The notes: generated by a model from the sequence alone, not told the origin. A stretch of 64,000 nucleotides of DNA from Acidovorax sp. NO-1 (GCF_000238595.1 NZ_AGTS01000078.1:275178-339177); one strand, 5' to 3'. Counted from the stretch's first letter, positions 19,526 to 28,288 are shown. Program-made: numbers and translations.

Positions 19526-20167
19526 TCAGCGCAGACCGGCGATGTAGTCGGATACGGCCTTGATTTCCTTGTCGTTCAGCTTGGCGGCCACCTGGGTCAT
19601 CTGCGCGCTGTTGCCGCGCGATCCGTCGCGGAACATGACCAGCTGGGCTGCCGTGTAGTCGGCGTGCTGGCCCGACAGGCGGGGGTACTGCGCCGGAATG
19701 CCGGCACCGTTGGGGCTGTGGCAGCCAGCACAGGCCGCAATCTGGCGGTCAGCGATGCCGCCGCGGTAAATGCGCTCGCCCAGCGTGACAAGGTCCTTGT
19801 CCTTGGCGAAACCGGGCTTGGCCGCCTTGGAGGCCACCCAGTACGAAATGTTCTTCATGTCGTCATCGGTGAGGGCCATGGCAAAGCCCTTCATGACGGC
19901 GTTGTTGCGCTTGCCCGACTTGAACTCCTGCAGTTGCTTGACCAGGTATTCAGGGTGCTGCTGCGACAACTTGGGGTTGGCAGCGATGGCCGAGTTGCCA
20001 TCGGCGCCGTGGCAGGCGGCACACACTGCGGTGTAGCTGGCCTCGCCCTTGACGAGATCCGGTTTGGCCGCCTTGGGAGGCACCGCAGGAGTTTCACCCG
20101 CTGCGTAGGCCGAGAAAACAGGTGCTGCCAGTACGGCAGCCGTCAGCAAAGAGGCGAGCAACTTCAT
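19526..20167 (-). CDS. diheme cytochrome c4
   Basis: The 213-residue precursor begins with a Sec signal peptide (MKLLASLLTAAVLAAPVFSAYA) and carries two CxxCH heme sites, CAACH near residue 55 and CAGCH near residue 155, in the duplicated two-domain pattern of cytochrome c4. It is a periplasmic electron carrier, probably serving a terminal oxidase. I chose the ATG at 20167, directly before the signal peptide. It is upstream of the cytochrome c maturation pair and divergent from engB. Confidence 0.93.
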   Translation of the reverse strand: MKLLASLLTAAVLAAPVFSAYAAGETPAVPPKAAKPDLVKGEASYTAVCAACHGADGNSAIAANPKLSQQHPEYLVKQLQEFKSGKRNNAVMKGFAMALTDDDMKNISYWVASKAAKPGFAKDKDLVTLGERIYRGGIADRQIAACAGCHSPNGAGIPAQYPRLSGQHADYTAAQLVMFRDGSRGNSAQMTQVAAKLNDKEIKAVSDYIAGLR

Positions 20168-20239
20168 ATCGAGGGTCTGTGTTGAGGTGCGCAAAACCTC
20201 GCGATTCTACAATGACGGTTCTTTCTCTCCCAAACCTCC

Positions 20240-21001
20240 ATGACGACACCCTCTTCCGCGCCAGTTGCTGGCTCCCTTCCGCCCGCACCCGACGCCAAGA
20301 CCGCCATGGGCTGGATGCACACCGCCAAGTTCTTGACCACGGCGGCGCAACTGCACCACCTGCCTCCCATCGACGTGCCGGAGATTGCCTTTGTGGGCCG
20401 CTCCAACGCGGGCAAGTCCACCTGCATCAACACGCTCACCCAGCAAAAACAGCTGGCTTTTGCCTCCAAGAAGCCCGGCCGCACCCAGCACATCAACCTG
20501 TTCTCGCTGGGCAAGCAGGGCGTGATGGACGCGGTGCTGGCCGACCTGCCCGGCTACGGCTACGCGGCCGTGTCGCGCTCGGACAAGGTGCGCTGGCAGC
20601 AGGTGATGGTGAACTACCTGGTCAGCCGCCCGGGGCTGACCGGCATCGTGCTGCTGTGCGACCCCCGCCTGGGCCTGACCGAGCTCGATGAGGCGCTGCT
20701 CGAAGTGGTGCGCCCCCGTGTGGAAGAAGGCCTCAAGTTCCTCATCGTGCTGACCAAGGCCGACAAGCTCACGCGGGCCGAGCAGGCCAAGGTGCTGTCG
20801 ATTACGCGACTGAATGCCGGCGGCGGAGAGGTGAAGATGTTCTCGGCCCTCAAGAAACAAGGCGTGGACGAGGTGGCACAGCTGCTGTGGCAATGGGCGC
20901 ACCCGGTAAAAGCCCCTGCCGATGCCGATGCCGATGGCGACCCGGCACCCGCAGATGCATCCCCGCCGCCCGATTGTTCTGAGGATATTGAGTCAAATTA
21001 G
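20240..21001 (+). CDS. engB: ribosome biogenesis GTP-binding protein EngB (YihA/YsxC)
   Basis: EngB is an essential GTPase in large ribosomal subunit assembly. The 253-residue product has the P-loop GRSNAGKS, the switch region ending in KKPGRTQHINLF, the G3 motif DLPGYGYA, and the G4 motif TKAD. The C terminus has an extra acidic Ala/Asp/Pro-rich tail of about 35 residues not needed for the GTPase fold. Its stop codon lies inside a copy of the intergenic repeat. Divergent from cytochrome c4. Confidence 0.95.
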   Translation: MTTPSSAPVAGSLPPAPDAKTAMGWMHTAKFLTTAAQLHHLPPIDVPEIAFVGRSNAGKSTCINTLTQQKQLAFASKKPGRTQHINLFSLGKQGVMDAVLADLPGYGYAAVSRSDKVRWQQVMVNYLVSRPGLTGIVLLCDPRLGLTELDEALLEVVRPRVEEGLKFLIVLTKADKLTRAEQAKVLSITRLNAGGGEVKMFSALKKQGVDEVAQLLWQWAHPVKAPADADADGDPAPADASPPPDCSEDIESN

Positions 21002-21036
21002 CCCCCAGCGCTTATCCATCAAGCGCTAACAGCTAT
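20992..21036 (+). repeat. Comamonadaceae-type intergenic palindromic repeat, copy 3
   Basis: AGCGCTT (21007-21013), 7-base spacer, AAGCGCT (21021-21027), then AACAGCTAT. The leading TCAAATTAG provides the last codons and the TAG stop of engB. Confidence 0.8.
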
Positions 21037-21039
21037 CAA

Positions 21040-21960
21040 ATGCGTAGCGCCATGATCCAAGACCGCGTTGTCTCCCTGCCCCACGGCACCACCCTGCACT
21101 GCCGTACAAGCGGCGTGGCAGGCCGCCCCGTGCTGCTGTTTCTGCACGGGTTCCCCGAGGGCGCGTTCATCTGGGACGAGCAGCTAGCGCACTTTGCCCG
21201 CCCCGAGAACGGCGGCTACCACTGCGTGGCACCCTATTTGCGCGGGTTTGGCCCGTCCAGCAGCCCGGCCGAGGTCGATGCCTACCGCGCCAGGCATCTG
21301 GTGCAGGACCTGGCCGCGCTGATAGCCCACGAATGCCCTGGTGGCGCTCTGGAATGCCTGGTGGCGCACGACTGGGGCGGCGCCGTGGCCTGGAACCTGG
21401 CCAACCAGCAGCCGCAGCGGATGAAGCGGCTGGCCATCATCAATTCCCCCCATCCGGGTGCCTTTGTGCGCGAGCTGTCTCATAACGCCGCGCAACAGGC
21501 AGGCAGCCAGTACATGCACTTTTTGTGCAGGCCCGACGCCGAGGCCCTGCTGGCCGAGGACGACTTCCGCCGCCTGTTCGCCTTTTTCAACGCCCCCGAC
21601 GGCAGCGTCCCCGCATGGCTGACCGACAGCGTACGCGCCCAGTACCGCGCCCTGTGGCAGCAGGGCCTGACCGGCGCCTGCAACTACTACCGCGCCAGCC
21701 CCCTGCGCCCACCCCGCGATGGAGACCCGGGCGCGCAGGCCATCACCCTGCCCGAGTCGATGTTGACGGTGGATATGCCCACACTGGTGCTCTGGGGCAT
21801 GGACGACCCCGCCCTGTTGCCCGGTCTGCTCGACGGCCTGCCGGGCTGGGTGCCGCAGTTGCAATTGCGGCAGGTAGAGCAGGCATCGCACTGGATCGTG
21901 CACGAGCACCCTGAGCGCGTGGCCCAGGATTTGCAGCGGTTTTTGCAATCAAAATTATAG
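21040..21960 (+). CDS. alpha/beta fold hydrolase (epoxide hydrolase / haloalkane dehalogenase type)
   Basis: The 306-residue product has the oxyanion HGFPEG motif, the nucleophile elbow VAHDWGGAV (Asp nucleophile, as in epoxide hydrolases and haloalkane dehalogenases rather than Ser esterases), an acidic residue in LWGMDDP and the catalytic His in EQASHWIVHEHP. The substrate cannot be read from sequence. ATG 21052 (MIQDRVV) is an equally likely start, since neither ATG has a clear ribosome site. Its TAG stop also falls in a repeat copy. Confidence 0.85.
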   Translation: MRSAMIQDRVVSLPHGTTLHCRTSGVAGRPVLLFLHGFPEGAFIWDEQLAHFARPENGGYHCVAPYLRGFGPSSSPAEVDAYRARHLVQDLAALIAHECPGGALECLVAHDWGGAVAWNLANQQPQRMKRLAIINSPHPGAFVRELSHNAAQQAGSQYMHFLCRPDAEALLAEDDFRRLFAFFNAPDGSVPAWLTDSVRAQYRALWQQGLTGACNYYRASPLRPPRDGDPGAQAITLPESMLTVDMPTLVLWGMDDPALLPGLLDGLPGWVPQLQLRQVEQASHWIVHEHPERVAQDLQRFLQSKL

Positions 21961-21993
21961 CTAGTAGCGCCTGCCAAATAAGCGCTAGCAGCC
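21951..21993 (-). repeat. Comamonadaceae-type intergenic palindromic repeat, copy 4 (divergent)
   Basis: TAGCGC (21965-21970) and GCGCTA (21982-21987) form the arms; the flanks GCTAG and GCAGCC resemble the other copies. The copy is more diverged and overlaps the stop codon of the preceding hydrolase gene. Confidence 0.6.
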
Positions 21994-22009
21994 ATTTCGA
22001 CCTGAATTT

Positions 22010-22879
22010 TCAGCCGTAAACGGACGGCTCGCCTTCGGGCCGTGTCTTGAAGCGCTTGTGCACCCAGTAGTACTGCTCGGGCATGGTGTCGATCACGGCC
22101 TGCAGTTCGCGGTTCATGCGGGCGGTGTCGGCCTCGGCATCGTCGGTGGGGTAGTTGGCCCAGGCGGGGGAAACCTCGGCCACGTAACCGGTGGGCGTCA
22201 TGCGCGAATACACGCCCACCACCTTGGCACGGCCCAGCCGCGCAAAACGCGACAGCGAGGGGATGGTGGCTGCCGTCACGCCATAGAACGGCACAAACAC
22301 CGAATCGTTGCGCCCGTAGTCCATGTCGGGCAGCAGGTACAGCAGGCCACCCTTGCGCAGGTTGGCAATGATGGGTTTGACACCATCGGCGCGGTTGAGC
22401 ATGCGCACGTCGCCGAAACGCTGGCGCCCGGCCATGAACCAGGCGTCCACCGCCGGATCGGGATGGGTGGCAAAGATGGACGTGAACGCACGGCTGCTGC
22501 GCAGCGGCAAGGCCAGGCCACCCGCGTCCATGCCATAGAAATGCGGCGCAAACAAAATGGTGGGCGTGTCGCCTTCCAGCTCGTGCACCGCGCCCGTCAA
22601 GCGCACGCGCTGCTCCACCACCGCACGCGGCGCGGCCCACAGCCAGCTGCGGTCCAGCCAGGTCTGGCAGAACGCGACAAAGCTGGCCCGCGCCACGGCG
22701 CGGCGGCGCGCTTCGGTCCAGTCTGGAAAACACAGCGCCAGATTGCGCAGCGCCACCTTGCGCCGGGGCACCACCAGCACAAACGCCACCTGCCCCAACA
22801 GCCAGCCCATGCCGCGCAGCACCGGCAGCGGCAGCAACGCCAGCACCCGCATGAACCACACACCCAGCCGGCCCGTCAT
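22010..22879 (-). CDS. lipid A biosynthesis acyltransferase (LpxL/HtrB family)
   Basis: The 289-residue product begins with an N-terminal membrane helix and has the acyltransferase HX4D motif in FAPHFYGMDAGG, followed by the LLYLLPDMDYGRNDSVFVPFYG block typical of late lipid A acyltransferases. The ending YYWVHKRFKTRPEGEP is diagnostic of the family. It acts at the inner face of the cytoplasmic membrane, adding a secondary acyl chain to lipid A. It overlaps the preceding acyltransferase gene by 4 bases, which fixes the start at 22879. Confidence 0.93.
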   Translation of the reverse strand: MTGRLGVWFMRVLALLPLPVLRGMGWLLGQVAFVLVVPRRKVALRNLALCFPDWTEARRRAVARASFVAFCQTWLDRSWLWAAPRAVVEQRVRLTGAVHELEGDTPTILFAPHFYGMDAGGLALPLRSSRAFTSIFATHPDPAVDAWFMAGRQRFGDVRMLNRADGVKPIIANLRKGGLLYLLPDMDYGRNDSVFVPFYGVTAATIPSLSRFARLGRAKVVGVYSRMTPTGYVAEVSPAWANYPTDDAEADTARMNRELQAVIDTMPEQYYWVHKRFKTRPEGEPSVYG

Positions 22880-23730
22880 GCTGCGGCCCCCGCTGCCGGA
22901 GCGGCCTCGCCCCGCGGCTGCTTGTAGCGGCCATAGCCCCACAGATATTGATCGGGGCATTGGCGGATGAGATGCTCCATGCCCTGGTTGATCTGCAGCA
23001 CGGCCTGGCCCATGTCGGCGGACAGCGGCGCAGCGAGCGGCTCGTAATACGTGACGTAGCCGCGCCCCCACGGCAGGCGCTCACAACGCGCCAGCACCAC
23101 GGCCGCACCGGTCTGCTGCGCCAGGCGCGCAGCCAGCGTCATGGTGTACGCGTCGCGCCCAAAAAAAGGTGCCCACTGGCCCTGCCCCTCAGGCGGCACC
23201 TGGTCAGGCAGCAGGCCCACGGCCTCACCGCGGCGCAGCGCCTTGATCATCTGGCGCACACCGGCCAGCGTGGTGGGCACGGCCAGCATGCCGGGGCGGT
23301 TGCGCGCGGTCTCCATCACCTTGGCCAGCCAGGCCTGGCGCGCCGGGCGGTAGAGCACGGTGATGGGTCCGCGCTCCGCGCCCCAGCGGCGCGCAGTGGC
23401 CTGGGCCGAGAGTTCAAAGCACCCCAGGTGCGGGGTGAGAAAGACGATGCCGCGGCCAGCGGCATACGCCTGCTCCACGCAGGCTTCGCCCGTGAGGGCA
23501 CAGGGCATGGCGGCGCCCAGCCACAGGCGCGGCAGCTCGGCCACCATGCGGCCGGCGTGGGCCACGGCGGCACGCACATCGCCGAACCCGTACCCAGCAC
23601 GCGCCGAGTTGGCGAGGAACCGGCGCCGGTACGTGGGAGATGCGACAAACGCCACCCAGCCCATGGCAGCACCCATGCCATGCAGCAACCACAGTGGAAA
23701 TACGGAAAAGAATCGGAAGACGACTGGCAT
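22876..23730 (-). CDS. lysophospholipid acyltransferase family protein (LpxL/LpxM-like)
   Basis: The 284-residue product is a second LpxL-superfamily acyltransferase, with an HX4E catalytic motif in LTPHLGCFELSA rather than the HX4D of its neighbour, then VGLLPDQVPPEGQGQWAPFFGRDAYTM and the C-terminal DQYLWGYGRYKQPRG. The tandem pair probably adds two different acyl groups to lipid A. Divergent from metK, with which it shares a 132-base intergenic region. Confidence 0.9.
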   Translation of the reverse strand: MPVVFRFFSVFPLWLLHGMGAAMGWVAFVASPTYRRRFLANSARAGYGFGDVRAAVAHAGRMVAELPRLWLGAAMPCALTGEACVEQAYAAGRGIVFLTPHLGCFELSAQATARRWGAERGPITVLYRPARQAWLAKVMETARNRPGMLAVPTTLAGVRQMIKALRRGEAVGLLPDQVPPEGQGQWAPFFGRDAYTMTLAARLAQQTGAAVVLARCERLPWGRGYVTYYEPLAAPLSADMGQAVLQINQGMEHLIRQCPDQYLWGYGRYKQPRGEAAPAAGAAA

Positions 23731-23770
23731 TAAAATGACGGGGTCGCTGAGTTAAATGAGCAACTTGCAG

Positions 23771-23853
23771 GGCGACGTTAAAAAAATCTGCTAAAGCGTT
23801 CGCCAGATCTCCTTCGGGGTGAGGGCAACGCCCCAAATGCCGGAACACAGGAG
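23771..23853 (+). promoter_or_regulatory. structured 5' leader of metK (candidate cis-regulatory RNA)
   Basis: By eye the leader folds into a stem (23771-23777 with 23797-23804, one bulged base), then a 6-bp hairpin GGGGTG (23816-23821) with CGCCCC (23829-23834). CTCCT (23809-23813) is complementary to the metK Shine-Dalgarno AGGAG (23849-23853), so a fold could hide the ribosome site. I cannot assign it to a named riboswitch class. A SAM-responsive element is plausible only because of the gene it precedes. Confidence 0.45.
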
Positions 23854-23862
23854 TTTATTCAA

Positions 23863-25044
23863 ATGGCGAACGACTTTCTCTTTACCTCGGAATCCGTCTC
23901 CGAAGGCCACCCCGACAAGGTGGCCGACCAGATCTCGGACGCGATTCTCGACGCGATCTTCAAACAGGATCCCCGCTCGCGTGTTGCCGCTGAAACGCTG
24001 ACCAACACAGGCCTGGTGGTGCTGGCGGGCGAAATCACCACCAACGCCCACGTGGACTACATCCAGGTGGCGCGCGACACCATCAAGCGCATCGGCTACG
24101 ACAACACCGACTACGGCATCGACTACAAGGGCTGCGCCGTGCTCGTGGCCTACGACAAGCAGTCCAACGACATCGCTCAGGGCGTGGACCACGCGAGTGA
24201 CGACCACCTGAACACTGGCGCTGGCGACCAGGGCCTGATGTTTGGCTACGCCTGCGACGAAACGCCCGAGCTGATGCCCGCGCCCATCTACTACGCGCAC
24301 CGCCTGGTCGAGCGCCAGGCCCAGCTGCGCAAGGACGGCCGCCTGCCCTTCCTGCGCCCCGATGCCAAGTCGCAAGTCACCATGCGCTATGTGGATGGCA
24401 AGCCCCACAGCATCGACACCGTGGTGCTCTCCACCCAGCACCACCCCGACCAGAGCGAAACGCAGACCAGGATGAAGGCCTCGTTCACCGAAGCCATCAT
24501 CGAAGAGATCATCAAGCCCGTGCTGCCTTCGGCCTGGCTGCAGAACACGCGCTTCCTGATCAACCCCACGGGCCGTTTCGTCATCGGCGGCCCGCAAGGC
24601 GACTGTGGCCTGACCGGCCGCAAGATCATCGTGGACACCTACGGCGGCGCCTGCCCCCACGGCGGCGGCGCGTTCAGCGGCAAGGACCCAACGAAGGTGG
24701 ACCGCTCGGCCGCCTACGCTGCCCGCTACGTGGCCAAGAACATCGTGGCTGCCGGCTTGGCGCGCCAGTGCCAGATCCAGGTGGCCTACGCCATCGGCGT
24801 GGCCGAGCCGATGAACATCACTGTCTACACCGAAGGCACGGGCGTGGTGTCGGACGAGCGTCTGGCAGCGCTGGTGCGTGAGCATTTCGACCTGCGCCCC
24901 AAGGGCATCATCCAGATGCTGGACCTGCTGCGTCCCATCTATGAAAAGACCGCAGCCTACGGCCACTTTGGCCGCGAAGAACCCGAGTTCAGCTGGGAGA
25001 AGACCGATAAAGCTGCGGCGCTTCGCGCAGCAGCCGGGCTGTAA
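23863..25044 (+). CDS. metK: S-adenosylmethionine synthetase
   Basis: MetK makes SAM from methionine and ATP in the cytoplasm. The 393-residue product has the N-terminal [21 protein letters not shown] motif (catalytic His), [12 protein letters not shown], the ATP-loop segment [20 protein letters not shown] followed by [19 protein letters not shown], and the usual C terminus with YGHFGRE. The ribosome site AGGAG lies 9 bases upstream of the ATG. A perfect palindrome followed by TTTT lies just after the stop. Confidence 0.98.
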   Translation: MANDFLFTSESVSEGHPDKVADQISDAILDAIFKQDPRSRVAAETLTNTGLVVLAGEITTNAHVDYIQVARDTIKRIGYDNTDYGIDYKGCAVLVAYDKQSNDIAQGVDHASDDHLNTGAGDQGLMFGYACDETPELMPAPIYYAHRLVERQAQLRKDGRLPFLRPDAKSQVTMRYVDGKPHSIDTVVLSTQHHPDQSETQTRMKASFTEAIIEEIIKPVLPSAWLQNTRFLINPTGRFVIGGPQGDCGLTGRKIIVDTYGGACPHGGGAFSGKDPTKVDRSAAYAARYVAKNIVAAGLARQCQIQVAYAIGVAEPMNITVYTEGTGVVSDERLAALVREHFDLRPKGIIQMLDLLRPIYEKTAAYGHFGREEPEFSWEKTDKAAALRAAAGL

Positions 25045-25050
25045 AGCCCG

Positions 25051-25070
25051 CCGCGCTATAGCGCGGTTTT
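25051..25070 (+). terminator. probable rho-independent terminator of metK
   Basis: CCGCGCT-AT-AGCGCGG is a perfect 7-bp stem with a 2-base loop, starting 7 bases after the metK stop and followed by TTTT. The T tract is short, so its strength is uncertain. Confidence 0.6.
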
Positions 25071-25146
25071 CGGTCTTCGGGCGCAGTTCATATCGCGGCA
25101 GCGATGTGAGCGGACACCAAAAGACCCGCAACGCTGTAGTAACTCC

Positions 25147-25174
25147 AAGCCGCAACGCCAACGCATTGCGGCTT
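25147..25174 (+). other. intergenic hairpin between metK and the DUF1328 gene
   Basis: AAGCCGCAA (25147-25155) and TTGCGGCTT (25166-25174) form a perfect 9-bp stem with a 10-base loop, followed by GTCTATT. It could be a second transcript end. The rest of the 285-base gap shows nothing recognisable. Confidence 0.5.
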
Positions 25175-25329
25175 GTCTATTAGCGCTGCACCACCGCTCG
25201 CCAGCGGCCCTCTCCTACACCCACCGCCCGCCCGCACTGACGGCGTTGGCGGCAGCCTCCCGGTATCGTGCCTGCACACCCTTTCGCAGCCCTGCGCTGC
25301 CTGCCTTTTCACTGCAAGGAGCGACCATC

Positions 25330-25524
25330 ATGCTGAAGTACGCCATCATTTTTGCCCTCATCTCCCTGGTGGCTGGTGCCCTGGGTTTCAGCGGCGTGGC
25401 TGCGGGGGCCGCTGGCATTGCCAAGGTGCTGTTCGTGCTGTTCGTGCTGTTCCTGGTGATCGCTGTCGTGTTCGTGGTACTGGCCGTGCTGGGGATCGGC
25501 GCTGCGCGCAAGGCTCTCAAGTGA
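25330..25524 (+). CDS. DUF1328 small membrane protein
   Basis: The 64-residue product is almost entirely hydrophobic, with two predicted transmembrane helices (about residues 4-25 and 32-58) and the DUF1328 signature [21 protein letters not shown]. The start is the ATG at 25330, preceded by AAGGAG. Members of this family are small inner-membrane proteins of unknown function often found among stress-response genes. It is 40 bases upstream of the hemerythrin gene and probably cotranscribed with it. Confidence 0.88.
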   Translation: MLKYAIIFALISLVAGALGFSGVAAGAAGIAKVLFVLFVLFLVIAVVFVVLAVLGIGAARKALK

Positions 25525-25564
25525 GGCCCGGCGCCCTGCCGAACAACCCGACCTGGAAAACCCC

Positions 25565-26017
25565 ATGACACGCAACATTTTTGAAGCCCTGCGCGAAAGC
25601 CACGAGCAGCAGCGCGCCCTGTACTCGGCGTTGACGAACACCAGCGGTGACACGCCTGAACGTCGTGAGCTGTTTGAACAGCTCAAGACCGAGCTGGCGG
25701 CCCACGCGCTGGCCGAGGACCGCCACTTCTACGTGCCCCTGATCGCTCATGACGCTGGCGTGGACCTGTCGCGCCATGCCATTGCGGAACACCATGAGAT
25801 CGACGAGCTGGTGGAATCGCTGGAGGAGACCGAGCCCTCCAGCCCTGCCTGGTTGCCACTGGCAAGAAAGCTGGCCGACAAGGTCGAGCACCACCTGAAA
25901 GAGGAAGAACACAAGTTCTTCCAGATGGCGGGCAAGCTACTCACGGAAAAACAGAAAACCGCCTTGGCAGTTAGCTACCAGGCGGATTACGAAGAGGCCA
26001 AGACCACCACGGCCTGA
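25565..26017 (+). CDS. hemerythrin domain-containing protein
   Basis: The 150-residue protein is a predicted four-helix hemerythrin HHE-type protein. Candidate diiron ligands are spread in the expected order: SHEQQ near residue 14, LAAHALAEDRHFY near 47-57, AEHHEIDEL near 77 and VEHHLKEEEHKFF near 107-117. Such cytoplasmic proteins bind or sense O2, NO or iron. Pairing with the DUF1328 membrane protein suggests a stress-related role, which is inference. Confidence 0.88.
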   Translation: MTRNIFEALRESHEQQRALYSALTNTSGDTPERRELFEQLKTELAAHALAEDRHFYVPLIAHDAGVDLSRHAIAEHHEIDELVESLEETEPSSPAWLPLARKLADKVEHHLKEEEHKFFQMAGKLLTEKQKTALAVSYQADYEEAKTTTA

Positions 26018-26083
26018 GCCCTTGCCCGCTACGCCCTCCAGGCTGTCACCGGGTCGTGCAGGGGCTGATGAGCGCGATGGCCT

Positions 26084-27298
26084 TCAAACCGGTTCTTCCG
26101 CCTGCACCACGCAGTTGCGGCCGCTGGACTTGGCCTTGTAGAGCGCCGTGTCGGCACGCTTGATGAGCGCGTGGCTGTCTTCCTTGTGGTCCCACGTCGC
26201 CACGCCAAAACTGGCGCTGACATGGCCCACGGCATCGAATGGCACGGTGGCGATACGCGCGCGCACCGCTTCGGCCATGGCCATGGCGGCATCCACCGGG
26301 GTTTCCTTGAGCAGGATGATGAACTCCTCGCCCCCAAAGCGCGCCGCGCAGTCCGACGACCGCAGCAGCTCGCGCACGCGCAGCGCCGTGCTCTTGAGCA
26401 CCACGTCGCCCGAGTCATGGCCAAAGGTGTCGTTGATGCGTTTGAAGAAGTCGATATCGAACATCACCACCGACAGGCTGCCCTTCTTGATGCGCGTGTC
26501 GGCCATCTCGGTCTCCAGCCGCTCAAAGAACCGCCGGCGGTTGACGAGGTCGGTCAGGAAGTCCTTGGTGGCCAGGTCTTCCAGTTTGCGGTTGAGCCGC
26601 GCCATGGGCTCGATCACCAGCGAGGACAGCGACAGGTTGAGCACGACAAACAGCAGCACAAAGCTGCCGATCAGCGCCGTCATGACGGTGTTGAAGGTTT
26701 GGCGCGCCTTCTCCAGCGGGAAGTACATCGGCACCTTCACCACCTGGATGCCCACGGTCTCGTTCATGCGCCATCCAAAGCCGTTCTTGTCGCCATAGAC
26801 CTTGAGCATGGACGCAGGCGCCGCCTCCGGCGTGCTGTGGCAGGCCAGGCACTGGGCCTGCTTGATGGTGATGGGGCGGGCCACATACAGGGCGCGATGC
26901 ATGCCCTCGCCCACTTCGCCGGTTACCTCCTTCTTGAGGTCCACCCGCCCCTCGCGGAAGTCGCCGATGATGCGCTCCTCCCACTCGTTGGCACGGTCGC
27001 GCAGGTTGGTGGGATTGAGCACCGCCTCCTTGTATTCGTATCCGGGGAACCGGCTTTGCAGGCGGCGCAGCGTCTCCGTCGCTGCGTAGGCGGGCACGGT
27101 CTGCGGAAGGAATTTCTCCCCCAGCGTCACATCGAGGTGCGGCTTGACGAGTTCGGTGGTGTAGTCCCGGATGGCCATGGCCGCGTGCATCATGATCTGC
27201 GAGTTGTGCTGCACCTCCTCGATGGCCGATTGCTGCAGGAAACGGTGCACGTAAAGCCCCGCACCCGTGGCCGCCGCGATCAGCACGGCCGCCAGCAC
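26084..27298 (-). CDS. diguanylate cyclase with DUF3365 heme-c sensor domain (5' end frameshifted)
   Basis: The intact frame encodes a membrane helix, a periplasmic DUF3365 (Tll0287-like) domain with a c-type heme site CLACH, a second helix (TALIGSFVLLFVVLNLSLSSLVIEP) and a C-terminal GGDEF domain (DFLTDLVNRRRFFERLE ... RFGGEEFIILL). It should make c-di-GMP in response to a redox or ligand signal. No ATG starts this frame. An ATG at 27324 with GAGGGAG 4 bases upstream lies in another frame and encodes MSLRLKF, the N terminus expected for such proteins; one missing C near 27304 separates the two frames. The coordinates given start at an in-frame GTG (27298). Confidence 0.8.
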   Translation of the reverse strand: MLAAVLIAAATGAGLYVHRFLQQSAIEEVQHNSQIMMHAAMAIRDYTTELVKPHLDVTLGEKFLPQTVPAYAATETLRRLQSRFPGYEYKEAVLNPTNLRDRANEWEERIIGDFREGRVDLKKEVTGEVGEGMHRALYVARPITIKQAQCLACHSTPEAAPASMLKVYGDKNGFGWRMNETVGIQVVKVPMYFPLEKARQTFNTVMTALIGSFVLLFVVLNLSLSSLVIEPMARLNRKLEDLATKDFLTDLVNRRRFFERLETEMADTRIKKGSLSVVMFDIDFFKRINDTFGHDSGDVVLKSTALRVRELLRSSDCAARFGGEEFIILLKETPVDAAMAMAEAVRARIATVPFDAVGHVSASFGVATWDHKEDSHALIKRADTALYKAKSSGRNCVVQAEEPV

Positions 27299-27486
27299 CA
27301 GTTGAATTTGAGCCGCAAAGACATGGATCTCCCTCAGGTGCCAGTGACGACCTGGCCTGTTATGGGCGGTGCAGCAGCGGCGGCCATTGTGGTCAGCCCT
27401 GCGCGCAACCCTGTTGGTGGTACACAAAGTTTGCGTTTGTGCCAGATTTCGGCGCGCCGGTCCAATACTTTGTGCCCGGGTCTTCC

Positions 27487-28158
27487 CTACAGGCCGCGCG
27501 CACTCAGCGACAGACGCTGCCGGAAGGCCGGGCGCACGCGGTACAGCTGCGCAGGCCGGTGGGCCCCCCCGCTGTGCAACGCGCCGGGCACGGCCTCCAG
27601 CATGGCCAGCTCTTCCACCTTGCGGCGAAAGCTCACCTTGTTGAGCGGCTCGCCCAGCACGGCCTCGTACACGGCCTGCAGTTGCGGCAAGGTGAATGGC
27701 TCGGCGCACAGGTGCACGGGCATGGACGAATACTGGCTTTTGCTGCGCACCCGCGCCACGGCGGCATCGACCATGGCGCGGTGGTCAAACGGCAGTGCCG
27801 GCAGCTCGGCCACAGGCACCAGGGTGAGCGGCGCCGCGGCCAGCAGCTCGGGCGGCACCAGCGCACAGTAGGCCACCGCCAGCGACCAGCCCCGCGGGTC
27901 ACGCACCGGGCCGGAGAACGTAGCCAGCTGCTCGAGGTAGGGGCTTTGCAAACCGGCCTTTTCGCGCAGCACACGGGCGGCGCTCGCCTGGGCGTCGGCA
28001 TCTTCTCCGGTATGGATGTAGCCCCCGGGCAGGGCCAGCGCTCCGGCAAACGGGGCCCGCTCGCGCCGCAGCAGCGCCACCTGCAGCGCGCCGTGCTGCA
28101 GGGTGAGCAGCACCACGTCCACAGTACAGATGGGAGAGCGGGCGAGTGTGTCTGACAT
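27487..28158 (-). CDS. nrtR: NrtR-type transcriptional regulator of NAD metabolism (degenerate Nudix + winged helix)
   Basis: The 223-residue product has an N-terminal Nudix fold whose Nudix box (GGYIHTGE ... RVLREKAGL) lacks some catalytic glutamates, and a C-terminal winged-helix-like domain (FDHRAMVDAAVARVRSK ... FTLPQLQAVYEAVLGEPLNKVSFRRKVEEL). This is the architecture of NrtR, which represses NAD genes and senses ADP-ribose-type metabolites. The start is the ATG at 28158. It is divergent from four NAD-pathway genes, with a 22-bp inverted repeat in between, which strongly supports the call. Confidence 0.92.
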   Translation of the reverse strand: MSDTLARSPICTVDVVLLTLQHGALQVALLRRERAPFAGALALPGGYIHTGEDADAQASAARVLREKAGLQSPYLEQLATFSGPVRDPRGWSLAVAYCALVPPELLAAAPLTLVPVAELPALPFDHRAMVDAAVARVRSKSQYSSMPVHLCAEPFTLPQLQAVYEAVLGEPLNKVSFRRKVEELAMLEAVPGALHSGGAHRPAQLYRVRPAFRQRLSLSARGL

Positions 28159-28230
28159 TGCCGGTAGTTTGTCACACCGCTGTACGAACACCAACGACGC
28201 TGAAACAAGCCAACACAAATTTGCGATTTA

Positions 28231-28252
28231 GTTAGTTCATTTTTTTACTAAC
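28231..28252. promoter_or_regulatory. probable NrtR operator
   Basis: GTTAGT (28231-28236) and ACTAAC (28247-28252) form a perfect inverted repeat with a 10-base AT-rich centre, in the 130-base gap between nrtR and the nicotinamidase gene. It overlaps a possible sigma70 promoter for the NAD operon (TTGCGA at 28221-28226, 17 bases, TTTACT at 28244-28249), so binding should block transcription. The assignment rests on position and symmetry. Confidence 0.75.
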
Positions 28253-28288
28253 AGGTCTACACTGGTGACACTGCAAAGGAGAACGTCC

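Noticed and set aside
27423..27441. CACAAA-N7-TTTGTG inverted repeat upstream of the diguanylate cyclase.
   Set aside because: Short arms, no regulator in context and no matching site elsewhere in the window; too weak to call.
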